In this document: one piece after another, positions 7,173 through 13,400 of the stretch
Numbering within the stretch: position 1 is the stretch's first letter
Layout: each line of letters opens with the position of its first letter
Source of the DNA: Patescibacteria group bacterium
Lineage (GTDB): Bacteria; Patescibacteriota; Dojkabacteria; SC72
Direction of reading: 5' to 3'
DNA length: 13,400 bases
Assembly (NCBI GenBank): GCA_018818345.1
Contig: JAHISI010000078.1
Location: 1-13,400, forward strand
Translations under genes and position numbers: made by a program
The notes under the pieces: model-generated
Databases searched by the model: none
What the model was told of the DNA's origin: nothing
Seen by the model: the letters and a program-made list of their open reading frames with translations, nothing else

Positions 7173-8945
7173 ATGGACATGAACAAAGAAAATATTGAAA
7201 AACTAGAAAGAATGAGGCATTCCGCTTCACACGTTCTTGCTCAAGCTGTTTTGAAACTATATCCTGACGCAAAACTAGGTATAGGACCTGCCATAGATAA
7301 TGGTTTCTACTACGATTTTGAATTCTCTGAACCAATAACAGAGGACGATCTTCCTGCAATAGAGAAAGAGATGAAGAATATCATTAAACAAAATCTCCCA
7401 CTCAACCAAATCTTTATGAAACGAAAAGAAGGTGTCGAATACCTTACAAAGACTGGTCAAACCTACAAATTAGAATTACTTGAAGATATTCCTGATGAAG
7501 ATTTAAGCTTCTTCATAACTGGCGATAATGAATATGCAGATCTCTGTAGAGGGCCACACGTTGAAAGTACAAAAGAAATTGGAGTAGTTAAACTCTTAAA
7601 AACTGCAGGCGCATATTGGAGAGGTGACGAGAAAAAGAAAATGTTAACCAGAATATATGGAACTGCATTTGGAACTAAAGAAGAACTAAAAGCCTTCTTA
7701 GAATTACAAGCCGAATCAGAGAGAAGAAATCACAGAACACTTGGAAAACAATTAAAACTCTACGCTATTATTCCTGAAATAGGACAGGGACTACCTGTAT
7801 GGTTACCAAGAGGATACAGAATGAGAAGGATACTTGAAGAATATATGTTGGATCTTGAAAGAGATGCAGGATATGAGCATATTTTAACTCCACACATAAA
7901 TAGAGAAGAGCTATTCAAAATATCTGGCCACCTCGGCTTCTACAAAGATTCAATGTATCCACCAATTGATATTGATGGTGAAAGATACTATCTAAAGCCA
8001 ATGAACTGTCCTGCAGGCATTATGGTCTACAAGTTAGAACCAAAAAGCTACAGAGATTTACCATACAAGCTCGGAGAGTTTGGAACAGTATATAGATATG
8101 AGAAGTCAGGAGAACTACACGGACTTCAAAGAGTAAGAGGATTTACTCAGAATGACGCACATATCTTCTGTACAGAGGCTCAATTAGAAAGCTCAATTGA
8201 TGAGATTTTAGATCTTTTAGATACCTTCTACAAAGATGTTGGGTTTGATAAATACAAATTCAGGCTATCCATTTCTGATTGGGATAAAAAGAAAGATCAC
8301 TATGCAGGAGATCAAGCAAAGTGGATGCTGGCAGAGGATACTCTTAGAAAAGTTCTTAAAGACAGAGGCTTGGAGTATGAGGAAATACCAGGCGAAGCTG
8401 CATTCTATGGTCCAAAGATTGATGTACAAGCTTACAATGTCTTTGGAAAAGAAGATTCCGTTTCTACAATACAGTTAGATTTCAATTTGCCAGAAAGATT
8501 TGATGTTAAATACATAGATGAAAATGGAGAAGAGAAACAACCATATATGATTCACAGAGCATTGCTAGGATCCTTCGAAAGATTCTTCTCATTCCTCATA
8601 GAACATCATGGTGGCGACTTCCCACTTTGGTTTACTCCAGAGCAGGTATATATAATTCCGATATCCGAAAAACATAAAAAATATGCTGATGATGTATACA
8701 GAGATTTGAAGAATGCAAAATTAAGAGTCATTCTCGATGATCGTAACAAAAGTATGCAATCCAAGATTAGGGATGCAGAGAAGATGAAGATCCCTTACAT
8801 CGTAATACTGGGAGACAAAGAAATGGAAACAGAAACGATATCCATTAGAACTAGAAAAACTAAAGACCAAGGATTGATGAAGGTTCAAGAATTTATAGAT
8901 ACCCTTAAGGAAGAAATCCGAACGAAGGGTAATCCCACAAATTAA
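7173..8945 (+). CDS. thrS: Threonyl-tRNA synthetase lacking the TGS domain
   Basis: Charges tRNA-Thr with threonine in the cytoplasm; class II synthetase. The editing domain N2 begins at once, with its metal-site residues intact: H16 and H20 in RMRHSASH, C125 and H129 in ADLCRGPH. The catalytic core follows (about 200-490): MNCPAGIMVYK, motif 2 VYRYEKSGELHGLQRVRG (307-323), and motif 3 around MIHRALLGSFERF. The three zinc ligands that recognise threonine are present as C279, H330 and H461. The anticodon-binding domain runs from about 490 to 585. At 590 residues it is about 50 shorter than E. coli ThrS, and the difference is the missing N-terminal TGS domain; the spacer upstream has no frame that could supply it. 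Mis-serylated tRNA editing should still work. Gene order with infC, rpmI, rplT and pheST matches E. coli. A start at the second ATG (7179) is possible. Confidence 0.99.
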   Translation: MDMNKENIEKLERMRHSASHVLAQAVLKLYPDAKLGIGPAIDNGFYYDFEFSEPITEDDLPAIEKEMKNIIKQNLPLNQIFMKRKEGVEYLTKTGQTYKLELLEDIPDEDLSFFITGDNEYADLCRGPHVESTKEIGVVKLLKTAGAYWRGDEKKKMLTRIYGTAFGTKEELKAFLELQAESERRNHRTLGKQLKLYAIIPEIGQGLPVWLPRGYRMRRILEEYMLDLERDAGYEHILTPHINREELFKISGHLGFYKDSMYPPIDIDGERYYLKPMNCPAGIMVYKLEPKSYRDLPYKLGEFGTVYRYEKSGELHGLQRVRGFTQNDAHIFCTEAQLESSIDEILDLLDTFYKDVGFDKYKFRLSISDWDKKKDHYAGDQAKWMLAEDTLRKVLKDRGLEYEEIPGEAAFYGPKIDVQAYNVFGKEDSVSTIQLDFNLPERFDVKYIDENGEEKQPYMIHRALLGSFERFFSFLIEHHGGDFPLWFTPEQVYIIPISEKHKKYADDVYRDLKNAKLRVILDDRNKSMQSKIRDAEKMKIPYIVILGDKEMETETISIRTRKTKDQGLMKVQEFIDTLKEEIRTKGNPTN

Positions 8946-8975
8946 TATATTTAAATTTAGAAATACAAAAATTTA

Positions 8976-9572
8976 ATGGGATATAGTGAGAATAACAGTT
9001 ACAATAGAGGTCAGTTTGTTAAAAAGGACCTCGGTCCTAGAAAAAACGAATGGATTCGATCAACAGAAGTACAGTTGATTGGTGCCGAAGGAGAAAATTT
9101 AGGCGTAGTAGAAACACCAAAAGCATTGATTTTAGCGCAAGAGGCTGGATTAGATTTAGTAGAGGTTGGCGCAACTGCAAAACCACCAGTATGTAAAATC
9201 ATGGACTTCTCAAAGTTTGTATACCAACAAAACAAAAAGAAAAAGGCTACTTTAGTCAGTTCAAAAATGAAAGAACAGAAGGAATTTAGGTTTACACCAG
9301 TCATGGATATAGGAGATACAAGCCATAGAATTAAGCGTGCACAAGAATTTTTGAGCAAAGGACACCCAGTTAAGCTAACAATGGTCAAGAAAGGGAGGCA
9401 ATCCAAGGAAATAGCACAATCAGTTTTTGCTGAAATATTGACTAATTTCGCAGATTATAGTAGTATCGAAGCCGAACCAAAGATGGAGAATAACCGTATA
9501 TCTATAACATTCAGACAAAATGGCAAGACAAAAAACAAACAAAACAGCGAAGAAGAGAATCAAGCTATCTAA
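8976..9572 (+). CDS. infC: Translation initiation factor IF-3
   Basis: IF-3 binds the 30S subunit, prevents premature joining of 50S and checks the start codon and initiator tRNA. The N-domain contains NEWIRSTEVQLIGAEGENLG (residues 24-43), AQEAGLDLVEVGATAKPPVC (54-73) and KIMDFSKFVYQQ. A Lys-rich linker follows (86-103), then the C-domain with KEFRFTPVMDIGDTSHRIKRAQEFL (split at about residue 115), GHPVKLTMVKKGRQ and a final strand NNRISITF. At 198 residues it is slightly long: about 22 extra at the N-terminus and about 17 at the C-terminus. The C-terminal tail (182-198) lies in the stretch shared with rpmI. The start is a plain ATG rather than the AUU/AUC used for autoregulation in enterobacteria. 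The gap to thrS is 30 nt, AT-only in character and without a Shine-Dalgarno sequence or terminator, so co-transcription with thrS is likely. Confidence 0.98.
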   Translation: MGYSENNSYNRGQFVKKDLGPRKNEWIRSTEVQLIGAEGENLGVVETPKALILAQEAGLDLVEVGATAKPPVCKIMDFSKFVYQQNKKKKATLVSSKMKEQKEFRFTPVMDIGDTSHRIKRAQEFLSKGHPVKLTMVKKGRQSKEIAQSVFAEILTNFADYSSIEAEPKMENNRISITFRQNGKTKNKQNSEEENQAI

Positions 9573-9732
9573 CCCTAGGGGGAATAGACCAGCTAAGATT
9601 AGGTATAAGCAGAGCTGCCAAGGCCATTTGAAGACCAAAAGATCAACTAGATCTAAGAGAAGACAGAAATCAAATGCAATCATCACTGGTGCAAATGAGA
9701 AGAGAATGATTAAAAAAGTAATTAATCTGTAG
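9520..9732 (+). CDS. rpmI: 50S ribosomal protein bL35
   Basis: A 70-residue, very basic protein of the large ribosomal subunit. The pattern KTNKTAKKRIKLS (residues 5-17), then HLKTKRSTRSKRRQ (36-49) and a C-terminal EKRMIKKVINL, matches the bL35 layout (K-T-(K/H)-x-x-A-x-K-R-x-K near the start, HLLTKKS-like middle, KRxxRLLP-like end). The usual length is about 65. The ATG at 9520 lies inside infC, giving a 53-nt overlap in a different frame (+1 relative to infC). A later start is not credible because residues 5-17 are part of the conserved core. The position between infC and rplT confirms identity. Without a Shine-Dalgarno sequence, translation may depend on ribosomes finishing infC. Confidence 0.93.
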   Translation: MARQKTNKTAKKRIKLSNPRGNRPAKIRYKQSCQGHLKTKRSTRSKRRQKSNAIITGANEKRMIKKVINL

Positions 9733-9743
9733 AAATATAAGTC

Positions 9744-10082
9744 ATGAGAGTCAAAGGTGGAACAGTAAGATCAAGAAGACATAATAAAATCCTAAAGGCA
9801 ACTAAGGGATACAGAATGAGTAAAAATCATCTGTATAGAGTTGCACACGAGGCATATATGCATGCTGGTCAGTACGCATACAATGCAAGACAGAGAAGAC
9901 AGAGTCAGATTAGACAGCTTTGGATTAGTAGAATAAATGCAGCATGTAAGAATAATGAAATCCAATACAAAGACCTAATAGGCGGAATGAAATCAAAGAA
10001 CATCGAATTAAACCGAATGGTTTTAGCCGATATTGCATACAACAATCCTGAAGTATTTAGCTTTTTAGTAAAATCTCTTTAG
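9744..10082 (+). CDS. rplT: 50S ribosomal protein bL20
   Basis: An early-assembly protein of the 50S subunit that binds 23S rRNA. Its 112 residues are close to the usual 115-120. Family marks: MRVKGGTVRSRRHNKILKAT (residues 1-20), GYRMSKNHLYRVAHEA, YAYNARQRRQSQIRQLWISR (44-63), INAACK, and the C-terminal globular part ending NNPEVFSFLVKSL. The gap to rpmI is 11 nt with no Shine-Dalgarno sequence, so it is the last cistron of infC-rpmI-rplT. The C-terminus is a few residues shorter than in E. coli. The final codons include two Phe codons (10056 and 10062), and the TAG stop at 10080 touches the upstream arm of the hairpin competing with the terminator. In many bacteria bL20 represses its own operon; no operator could be identified by eye here. 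Confidence 0.99.
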   Translation: MRVKGGTVRSRRHNKILKATKGYRMSKNHLYRVAHEAYMHAGQYAYNARQRRQSQIRQLWISRINAACKNNEIQYKDLIGGMKSKNIELNRMVLADIAYNNPEVFSFLVKSL

Positions 10083-10113
10083 AGTTCTTTACTTTTGATA
10101 TATAAAGGACTCT
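10081..10113 (+). promoter_or_regulatory. Candidate antiterminator hairpin overlapping the rplT stop codon
   Basis: AGAGTTCTTT (10081-10090) can pair with AAAGGACTCT (10104-10113) over 10 base pairs with a single G-U wobble and a 13-nt loop. The second arm is also the left arm of the terminator that follows, so the two hairpins are mutually exclusive. AGAGTTCTTT differs from the terminator's right arm AGAGTCCTTT at one base. The first arm begins within the rplT TAG stop, so a ribosome ending rplT translation would cover it. This is the geometry of a translation-controlled attenuator for pheST; the function is inferred. Confidence 0.45.
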
Positions 10114-10135
10114 GCAAAGAGTCCTTTTTCTTTTT
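10104..10135 (+). terminator. Strong intrinsic terminator between rplT and pheS
   Basis: A perfect 10-bp stem, AAAGGACTCT (10104-10113) and AGAGTCCTTT (10118-10127), is closed by a GCAA tetraloop (GNRA type, 10114-10117) and followed by a T-rich tract TTTTTCTTTTT (10125-10135). This is a textbook rho-independent terminator. It would end the infC-rpmI-rplT transcript before pheS unless the competing upstream hairpin forms. Confidence 0.92.
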
Positions 10136-10154
10136 AAACAAACAATATACAATA

Positions 10155-10184
10155 TATAAACAGGTTAATCTTAATAAAACCTTC
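10155..10184 (+). promoter_or_regulatory. Candidate pheST promoter downstream of the terminator
   Basis: The 49 nt between the terminator tract and the pheS ATG (10185) are AT-rich. They contain two -10-like hexamers: TATAAA (10155-10160, 24 nt before the ATG) and TAATAA (10172-10177, 7 nt before the ATG, the same spacing as TATAAT before rsmD). No -35 box or Shine-Dalgarno sequence is visible. Either would let pheST be transcribed independently of rplT; both are weak matches in an AT-rich background. Confidence 0.3.
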
Positions 10185-11207
10185 ATGGATAATAATCTAG
10201 AGAAAATACAAGTCCAACTACAAAAAGATTCCGATCTTTCATATGATGAGCTAAAGACAAAATACATAAGTACCAACGGACTTTTAACACTTGCAATGAA
10301 GGCGATCGCTTCCATTCCAAATGACCAAAAAGCCGCATATGGAAAAGATATAAACCAATTAAAAAATAGTGTAATCGAACTTCTTGATCAAAAGAAAAAC
10401 CAATCTTCAATATACTCACCAAACAATAGAATCGATCCAACAGCACCATTTGATATAAATACACCAAAGAATGATAGACCACAGGTTTGGGATATCAAAG
10501 GAACTAAGCATCCATTACACAAAGAAGTTGAGAAATTAGTAGAAATATTCCAAAGAATGGGATTTGATGTAATGGAAAGTAAACAGATGGATGATGACTA
10601 CCATATGTTCGAATCATTAAATTTCCCTGTAGGACATCCTGCCCGAGATATGTACGATACCTTCTGGACAGAGGATGGATTTGTATTACCTGCACACACC
10701 TCTACAATGCAGAATAGGGCACTTAAACAATCCAAGCCACCAATCAGGGTAGTATTACCCGGACGAGTGTTTAGACACGAAGCTACGGACGCTAGTCATG
10801 GTCATACCTTCTATCAGATGGAAGGCATATATGTAGATAAGGGAATCTCCTTAGCTAATATGAAGGCCACCATCAAAACTTTTTTAGAAGCATATTTAGA
10901 AACAGATTTAGAAGTTCGAATCCAACCATCATTCTTCCCATTCACAGAACCAGATTGTGAATTTGTCATAAGCTGTCCTTTCTGTAACAAGACAGGATGC
11001 TCAACATGTGGACACTCAGGCTGGATAGAATTAATGGGATGTGGAATGATTCATCCAAATGTATTAATACAAGGGGGAATAGATCCAGAAGTATACAGTG
11101 GATTCGCATGGGGATTTGGAGTAGATAGATTAACTATGATAAAACTAGCAATTAATGATATCCGATATCTCCGAGATTCTAACCTTAACTTCTTAAGACA
11201 ATTCTAA
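10185..11207 (+). CDS. pheS: Phenylalanyl-tRNA synthetase alpha subunit
   Basis: The catalytic subunit of the heterotetrameric PheST enzyme, which charges tRNA-Phe. At 340 residues it has the usual length. The helical N-terminal arm (1-75, coiled-coil type, tRNA contact) is followed by the catalytic core: HPLHKEVEKLVEIFQRMGF (109-127, motif 1), LPAHTSTMQNRAL (168-180), motif 2 GRVFRHEATDASHGHTFYQM (193-212), and motif 3 SGFAWGFGVDRLTMIKL (305-321) with A308 at the position that shapes the Phe pocket. Between motifs 2 and 3, C264, C267, C272 and C275 form a CPFC...CSTC zinc-knuckle-like insert, followed by GWIELMGCGMIHP. I chose the ATG at 10185: the frame stays open up to a TTG at 10095, but that start would be inside the terminator and adds no conserved residues. 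It is followed by pheT after 2 nt. Confidence 0.99.
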   Translation: MDNNLEKIQVQLQKDSDLSYDELKTKYISTNGLLTLAMKAIASIPNDQKAAYGKDINQLKNSVIELLDQKKNQSSIYSPNNRIDPTAPFDINTPKNDRPQVWDIKGTKHPLHKEVEKLVEIFQRMGFDVMESKQMDDDYHMFESLNFPVGHPARDMYDTFWTEDGFVLPAHTSTMQNRALKQSKPPIRVVLPGRVFRHEATDASHGHTFYQMEGIYVDKGISLANMKATIKTFLEAYLETDLEVRIQPSFFPFTEPDCEFVISCPFCNKTGCSTCGHSGWIELMGCGMIHPNVLIQGGIDPEVYSGFAWGFGVDRLTMIKLAINDIRYLRDSNLNFLRQF

Positions 11208-11209
11208 TT

Positions 11210-13400
11210 ATGAAAATATCTGTAAACCTACTAAAACAACTGGGGAAGATAGATAAATCAAACGAAGAGATAGTTACAGGCATCAAAGAGCATATCGGTG
11301 AGGTAGAGAGCTACCAGAACCTCTCAAAAGACTACTCTGACATCATAGTCGCAGAGATCAAAGAGAAAAAGGATCATCCAGATGCAGACAAGCTTGGCGT
11401 CTATCAATTAGATACTGGAGAAAAGAAATTGGTTCAGGTATTGGCTGGGGACAAAACATTGGTAGTAGGGGATAAGGTTGCATATTTAAAACCAGGAGCT
11501 AAGGTACCATACACAATATATACAGACGAAAAGCCATTTATAATTCAATCAAGAGAAATGAGAGGATTACTCTCAGATGGAATGATGGGTTCGGAGAAAG
11601 AGCTGAATCTCGGGAATGACCATACTGTAGTTATGCGTCTTCCTGATGACGCTCCTGTTGGCAAACCTTTTGCAGAATATTACGAATTAGATGATTTCAT
11701 CATAGAGATAGAGAACAAAGCATTAACAAATAGGGGTGACCTCTTTGGGATTTTAGGTTTAGCAAGAGAATTAACCGTAATATTTGGAAAACCATTCACA
11801 ACCCCAAGTTGGTACCTTGATTACACAAAGAATCTTAGGGAAGAAGGAAGTTGCCTAGGATTGAATATTATTAATGACGCAGAAGCACTATGTCCTCGAT
11901 ATACTGCAATTGCAATGGATAACATAGTAGTAGAGGAATCCCCACTATGGTTAAAGAGTGCATTGATAAAGTTTGGATACAAACCAATCAACAATATCGT
12001 AGATATAACAAACTACATGGCTCAACTCTCAGGACAACCACTACATGCTTTTGATTATGACAAAGTAATATCAAATGATCCAAATAAATCTGCAACTGCA
12101 AATATTACAATTAGAATGGCAAGAGAAGGAGAAAGTATATTGGGATTAGATGGAAAAGTACATCAGCTCAACGACCGTATTATGGTCATATGTGACAGTA
12201 CCAACCCCTTAGCGATAGCTGGAATAATGGGAGGATCTGAAACAGAGGTAGATAACAATACTCAAAGAATTATCATAGAGTCAGCGAATTTTGATAAAAC
12301 AAGTATCCGAAAAACCTCTATGATGCTTGGGCTTACAACAGATGCAGGAACAAAATTTAAACATGCATTAGATCCTAATCAATGTATTCCTGTACTAAAG
12401 GAGGCTGTACGTATGATTAAAGAATTCACTACAGCAACAATATCCTCTGATATTATCGATCTCTACCCAACCATCTCGGAACCAAAAGAAATAACTCTTT
12501 CACTTTCAACCGTAAATGCACATCTCGGACTTGATTTACAAAAGGATACGATTGTACAAATTCTTCATAATCTCGAATATCAAATAGTTAAACAGGATAA
12601 TGATTTACTAACTGTCAAAGCTCCAACATGGAGAATGGATATCGCAATAAAGGAAGATATACATGAGGATATTGGCAGAATTTTTGGATATAACAATATA
12701 GACCCAGTACTACCTGTTAGAAATCTTGTTCCTGCAAAAGATAATCAGATATTTGATTTGAAAAAGAAAATCCGACAAGTATTTGCAGATAGTGGAGCAA
12801 ATGAAACGGATACATATAGCTTTGTTGATGTTTCAACATTGGAAAAAGCAAATTTAGATCCAGATAAAGCATATAAATTAAAAAATGCGCTTGCTCCAGA
12901 GCTTTCACTAATGAGAACATCCCTTATGCCTTCACTTTTAACTAAAGCTCAAATGAATATCCAAGAGGGATATGAAAAGTTCATACTCTTTGAAATGAAT
13001 ATTCCACACATTCAAGGATATGTAGATGAAAATAAACTTCCTAATGAGGAATGGCATATTACTTCAATATTTACATCTCTCGAAAAACGAAATGATTCAG
13101 CATATTACATTGCAAAACGTTACTTGGAAAAATTATTTGGGACTTTGAATATCCCAAATGTTGAATATACTTTGATTTCAGAATACCTCGAGGAGAATCT
13201 CTCTGAAGATGTTAAGAACAGTATATATATGTTTGATAGGAATACCTCTGCAATTGTCACTGTGGGAGATATTGTGTTAGGAGTTATTGGAGAGATAGAT
13301 AATAAGGTGAAGGGGAATTTTAAATTACCAAAGTACACCGCAGGATTAGATATTAATATTAATGTATTAAACTCTGTTGATATAAATAACAATAGGTATA
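11210..13400 (+). CDS. pheT: Phenylalanyl-tRNA synthetase beta subunit (3' end outside window)
   Basis: The beta subunit of PheST, responsible for structural support, tRNA binding and editing of mischarged Tyr-tRNA-Phe. The frame is open from the ATG at 11210 (2 nt after the pheS stop) to the window end, 730 codons. Domains: EMAP/OB-type tRNA-binding domain (about 44-155: HPDADKL, EMRGLLSDGMMGSEKELNLG), ALTNRGDLFGILGLAREL (171-188), B3/4 editing domain (about 220-390: PRYTAIAMD, PINNIVDITNYM, GQPLHAFDYD with the conserved His, IIIESANFD with the conserved Glu), B5 domain (about 428-500: APTWRMDIAIKEDIHEDIGR, IFGYNNI) and the catalytic-like core (about 510-705, with LAPELSLMRTSLMPSLL). The C-terminal ferredoxin-like anticodon-binding domain would begin at about the window edge, so its presence cannot be judged. 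There is no Shine-Dalgarno sequence in the 2-nt gap; translational coupling to pheS is likely. Confidence 0.99.
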   Translation, partial: MKISVNLLKQLGKIDKSNEEIVTGIKEHIGEVESYQNLSKDYSDIIVAEIKEKKDHPDADKLGVYQLDTGEKKLVQVLAGDKTLVVGDKVAYLKPGAKVPYTIYTDEKPFIIQSREMRGLLSDGMMGSEKELNLGNDHTVVMRLPDDAPVGKPFAEYYELDDFIIEIENKALTNRGDLFGILGLARELTVIFGKPFTTPSWYLDYTKNLREEGSCLGLNIINDAEALCPRYTAIAMDNIVVEESPLWLKSALIKFGYKPINNIVDITNYMAQLSGQPLHAFDYDKVISNDPNKSATANITIRMAREGESILGLDGKVHQLNDRIMVICDSTNPLAIAGIMGGSETEVDNNTQRIIIESANFDKTSIRKTSMMLGLTTDAGTKFKHALDPNQCIPVLKEAVRMIKEFTTATISSDIIDLYPTISEPKEITLSLSTVNAHLGLDLQKDTIVQILHNLEYQIVKQDNDLLTVKAPTWRMDIAIKEDIHEDIGRIFGYNNIDPVLPVRNLVPAKDNQIFDLKKKIRQVFADSGANETDTYSFVDVSTLEKANLDPDKAYKLKNALAPELSLMRTSLMPSLLTKAQMNIQEGYEKFILFEMNIPHIQGYVDENKLPNEEWHITSIFTSLEKRNDSAYYIAKRYLEKLFGTLNIPNVEYTLISEYLEENLSEDVKNSIYMFDRNTSAIVTVGDIVLGVIGEIDNKVKGNFKLPKYTAGLDININVLNSVDINNNRY

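Noticed and set aside
8946..8975. Terminator or hairpin between thrS and infC from the TAAATTT/AAATTTA pair
   Set aside because: The pair is short, entirely A/T and itself palindromic; it would be too weak to terminate and is expected by chance in such AT-rich sequence.
9011..9406. Antisense frame of 131 residues opposite infC
   Set aside because: It lies wholly opposite strongly conserved IF-3 codons and has no family resemblance.
10095..10184. Longer pheS start at TTG 10095, with a Phe-Phe-Phe run that resembles a pheM-like leader
   Set aside because: The frame crosses the terminator; the Phe codons are simply the T tract read in frame. Conserved PheS sequence begins after the ATG at 10185.
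1..13400. UGA recoding or other alternative genetic code
   Set aside because: recG ends with TGA exactly at the expected C-terminus and no in-frame TGA interrupts conserved genes.

Overview
The window is a gene-dense, AT-rich bacterial segment with every gene on the + strand. Its conserved backbone is thrS-infC-rpmI-rplT-pheS-pheT, the same order as in Escherichia coli, preceded by the 3' end of recG, a small SpoU-type RNA methyltransferase gene, a giant surface-protein gene and an rsmD-like methyltransferase gene. A Patescibacteria/CPR-type organism (for example a Dojkabacteria- or Microgenomates-like lineage) is the best guess. The reasons are very short spacers, near absence of Shine-Dalgarno sequences, a ThrS without the TGS domain, a PheS with a four-cysteine insert, and a giant secreted protein with DUF2341 and Gly-rich domains of the kind common in these genomes. 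UGA is used as an ordinary stop (recG), so recoded Gracilibacteria/Absconditabacteria are unlikely. The lineage is an inference; no rRNA is present.

Layout: 1-671 RecG C-terminus; 668-1126 SpoU/TrmH-family methyltransferase, overlapping recG by ATGA; 1148-6250 a 1700-residue secreted or membrane-anchored protein; 6270-7028 RsmD-like 16S rRNA methyltransferase; 7029-7172 a spacer with a possible 22-codon ORF; 7173-8945 ThrS; 8976-9572 IF-3; 9520-9732 bL35, overlapping infC by 53 nt; 9744-10082 bL20; 10083-10184 a strong intrinsic terminator with a competing upstream hairpin; 10185-11207 PheS; 11210-end PheT, cut by the window edge.

The downstream block is a translation cluster: two tRNA synthetases, an initiation factor and two 50S proteins, with an rRNA methyltransferase just upstream. 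The 5' block (RecG and the SpoU methyltransferase) is housekeeping and probably co-transcribed. The 1700-residue gene is the accessory element. It holds two copies of a module (DUF2341, then three short collar-like repeats each built around a pair of HxH motifs, then an Ig/FN3-like domain) plus one extra Ig-like domain. In the second copy, the middle collar-like repeat is split cleanly by an inserted Gly-rich domain of about 446 residues.

The two points most worth following are that nested, duplicated surface protein, and the rplT-pheS junction. There, one 10-nt segment can pair either with a sequence at the rplT stop codon or with the terminator arm, which is an attenuator-like arrangement at the position where E. 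coli has its pheM attenuator.
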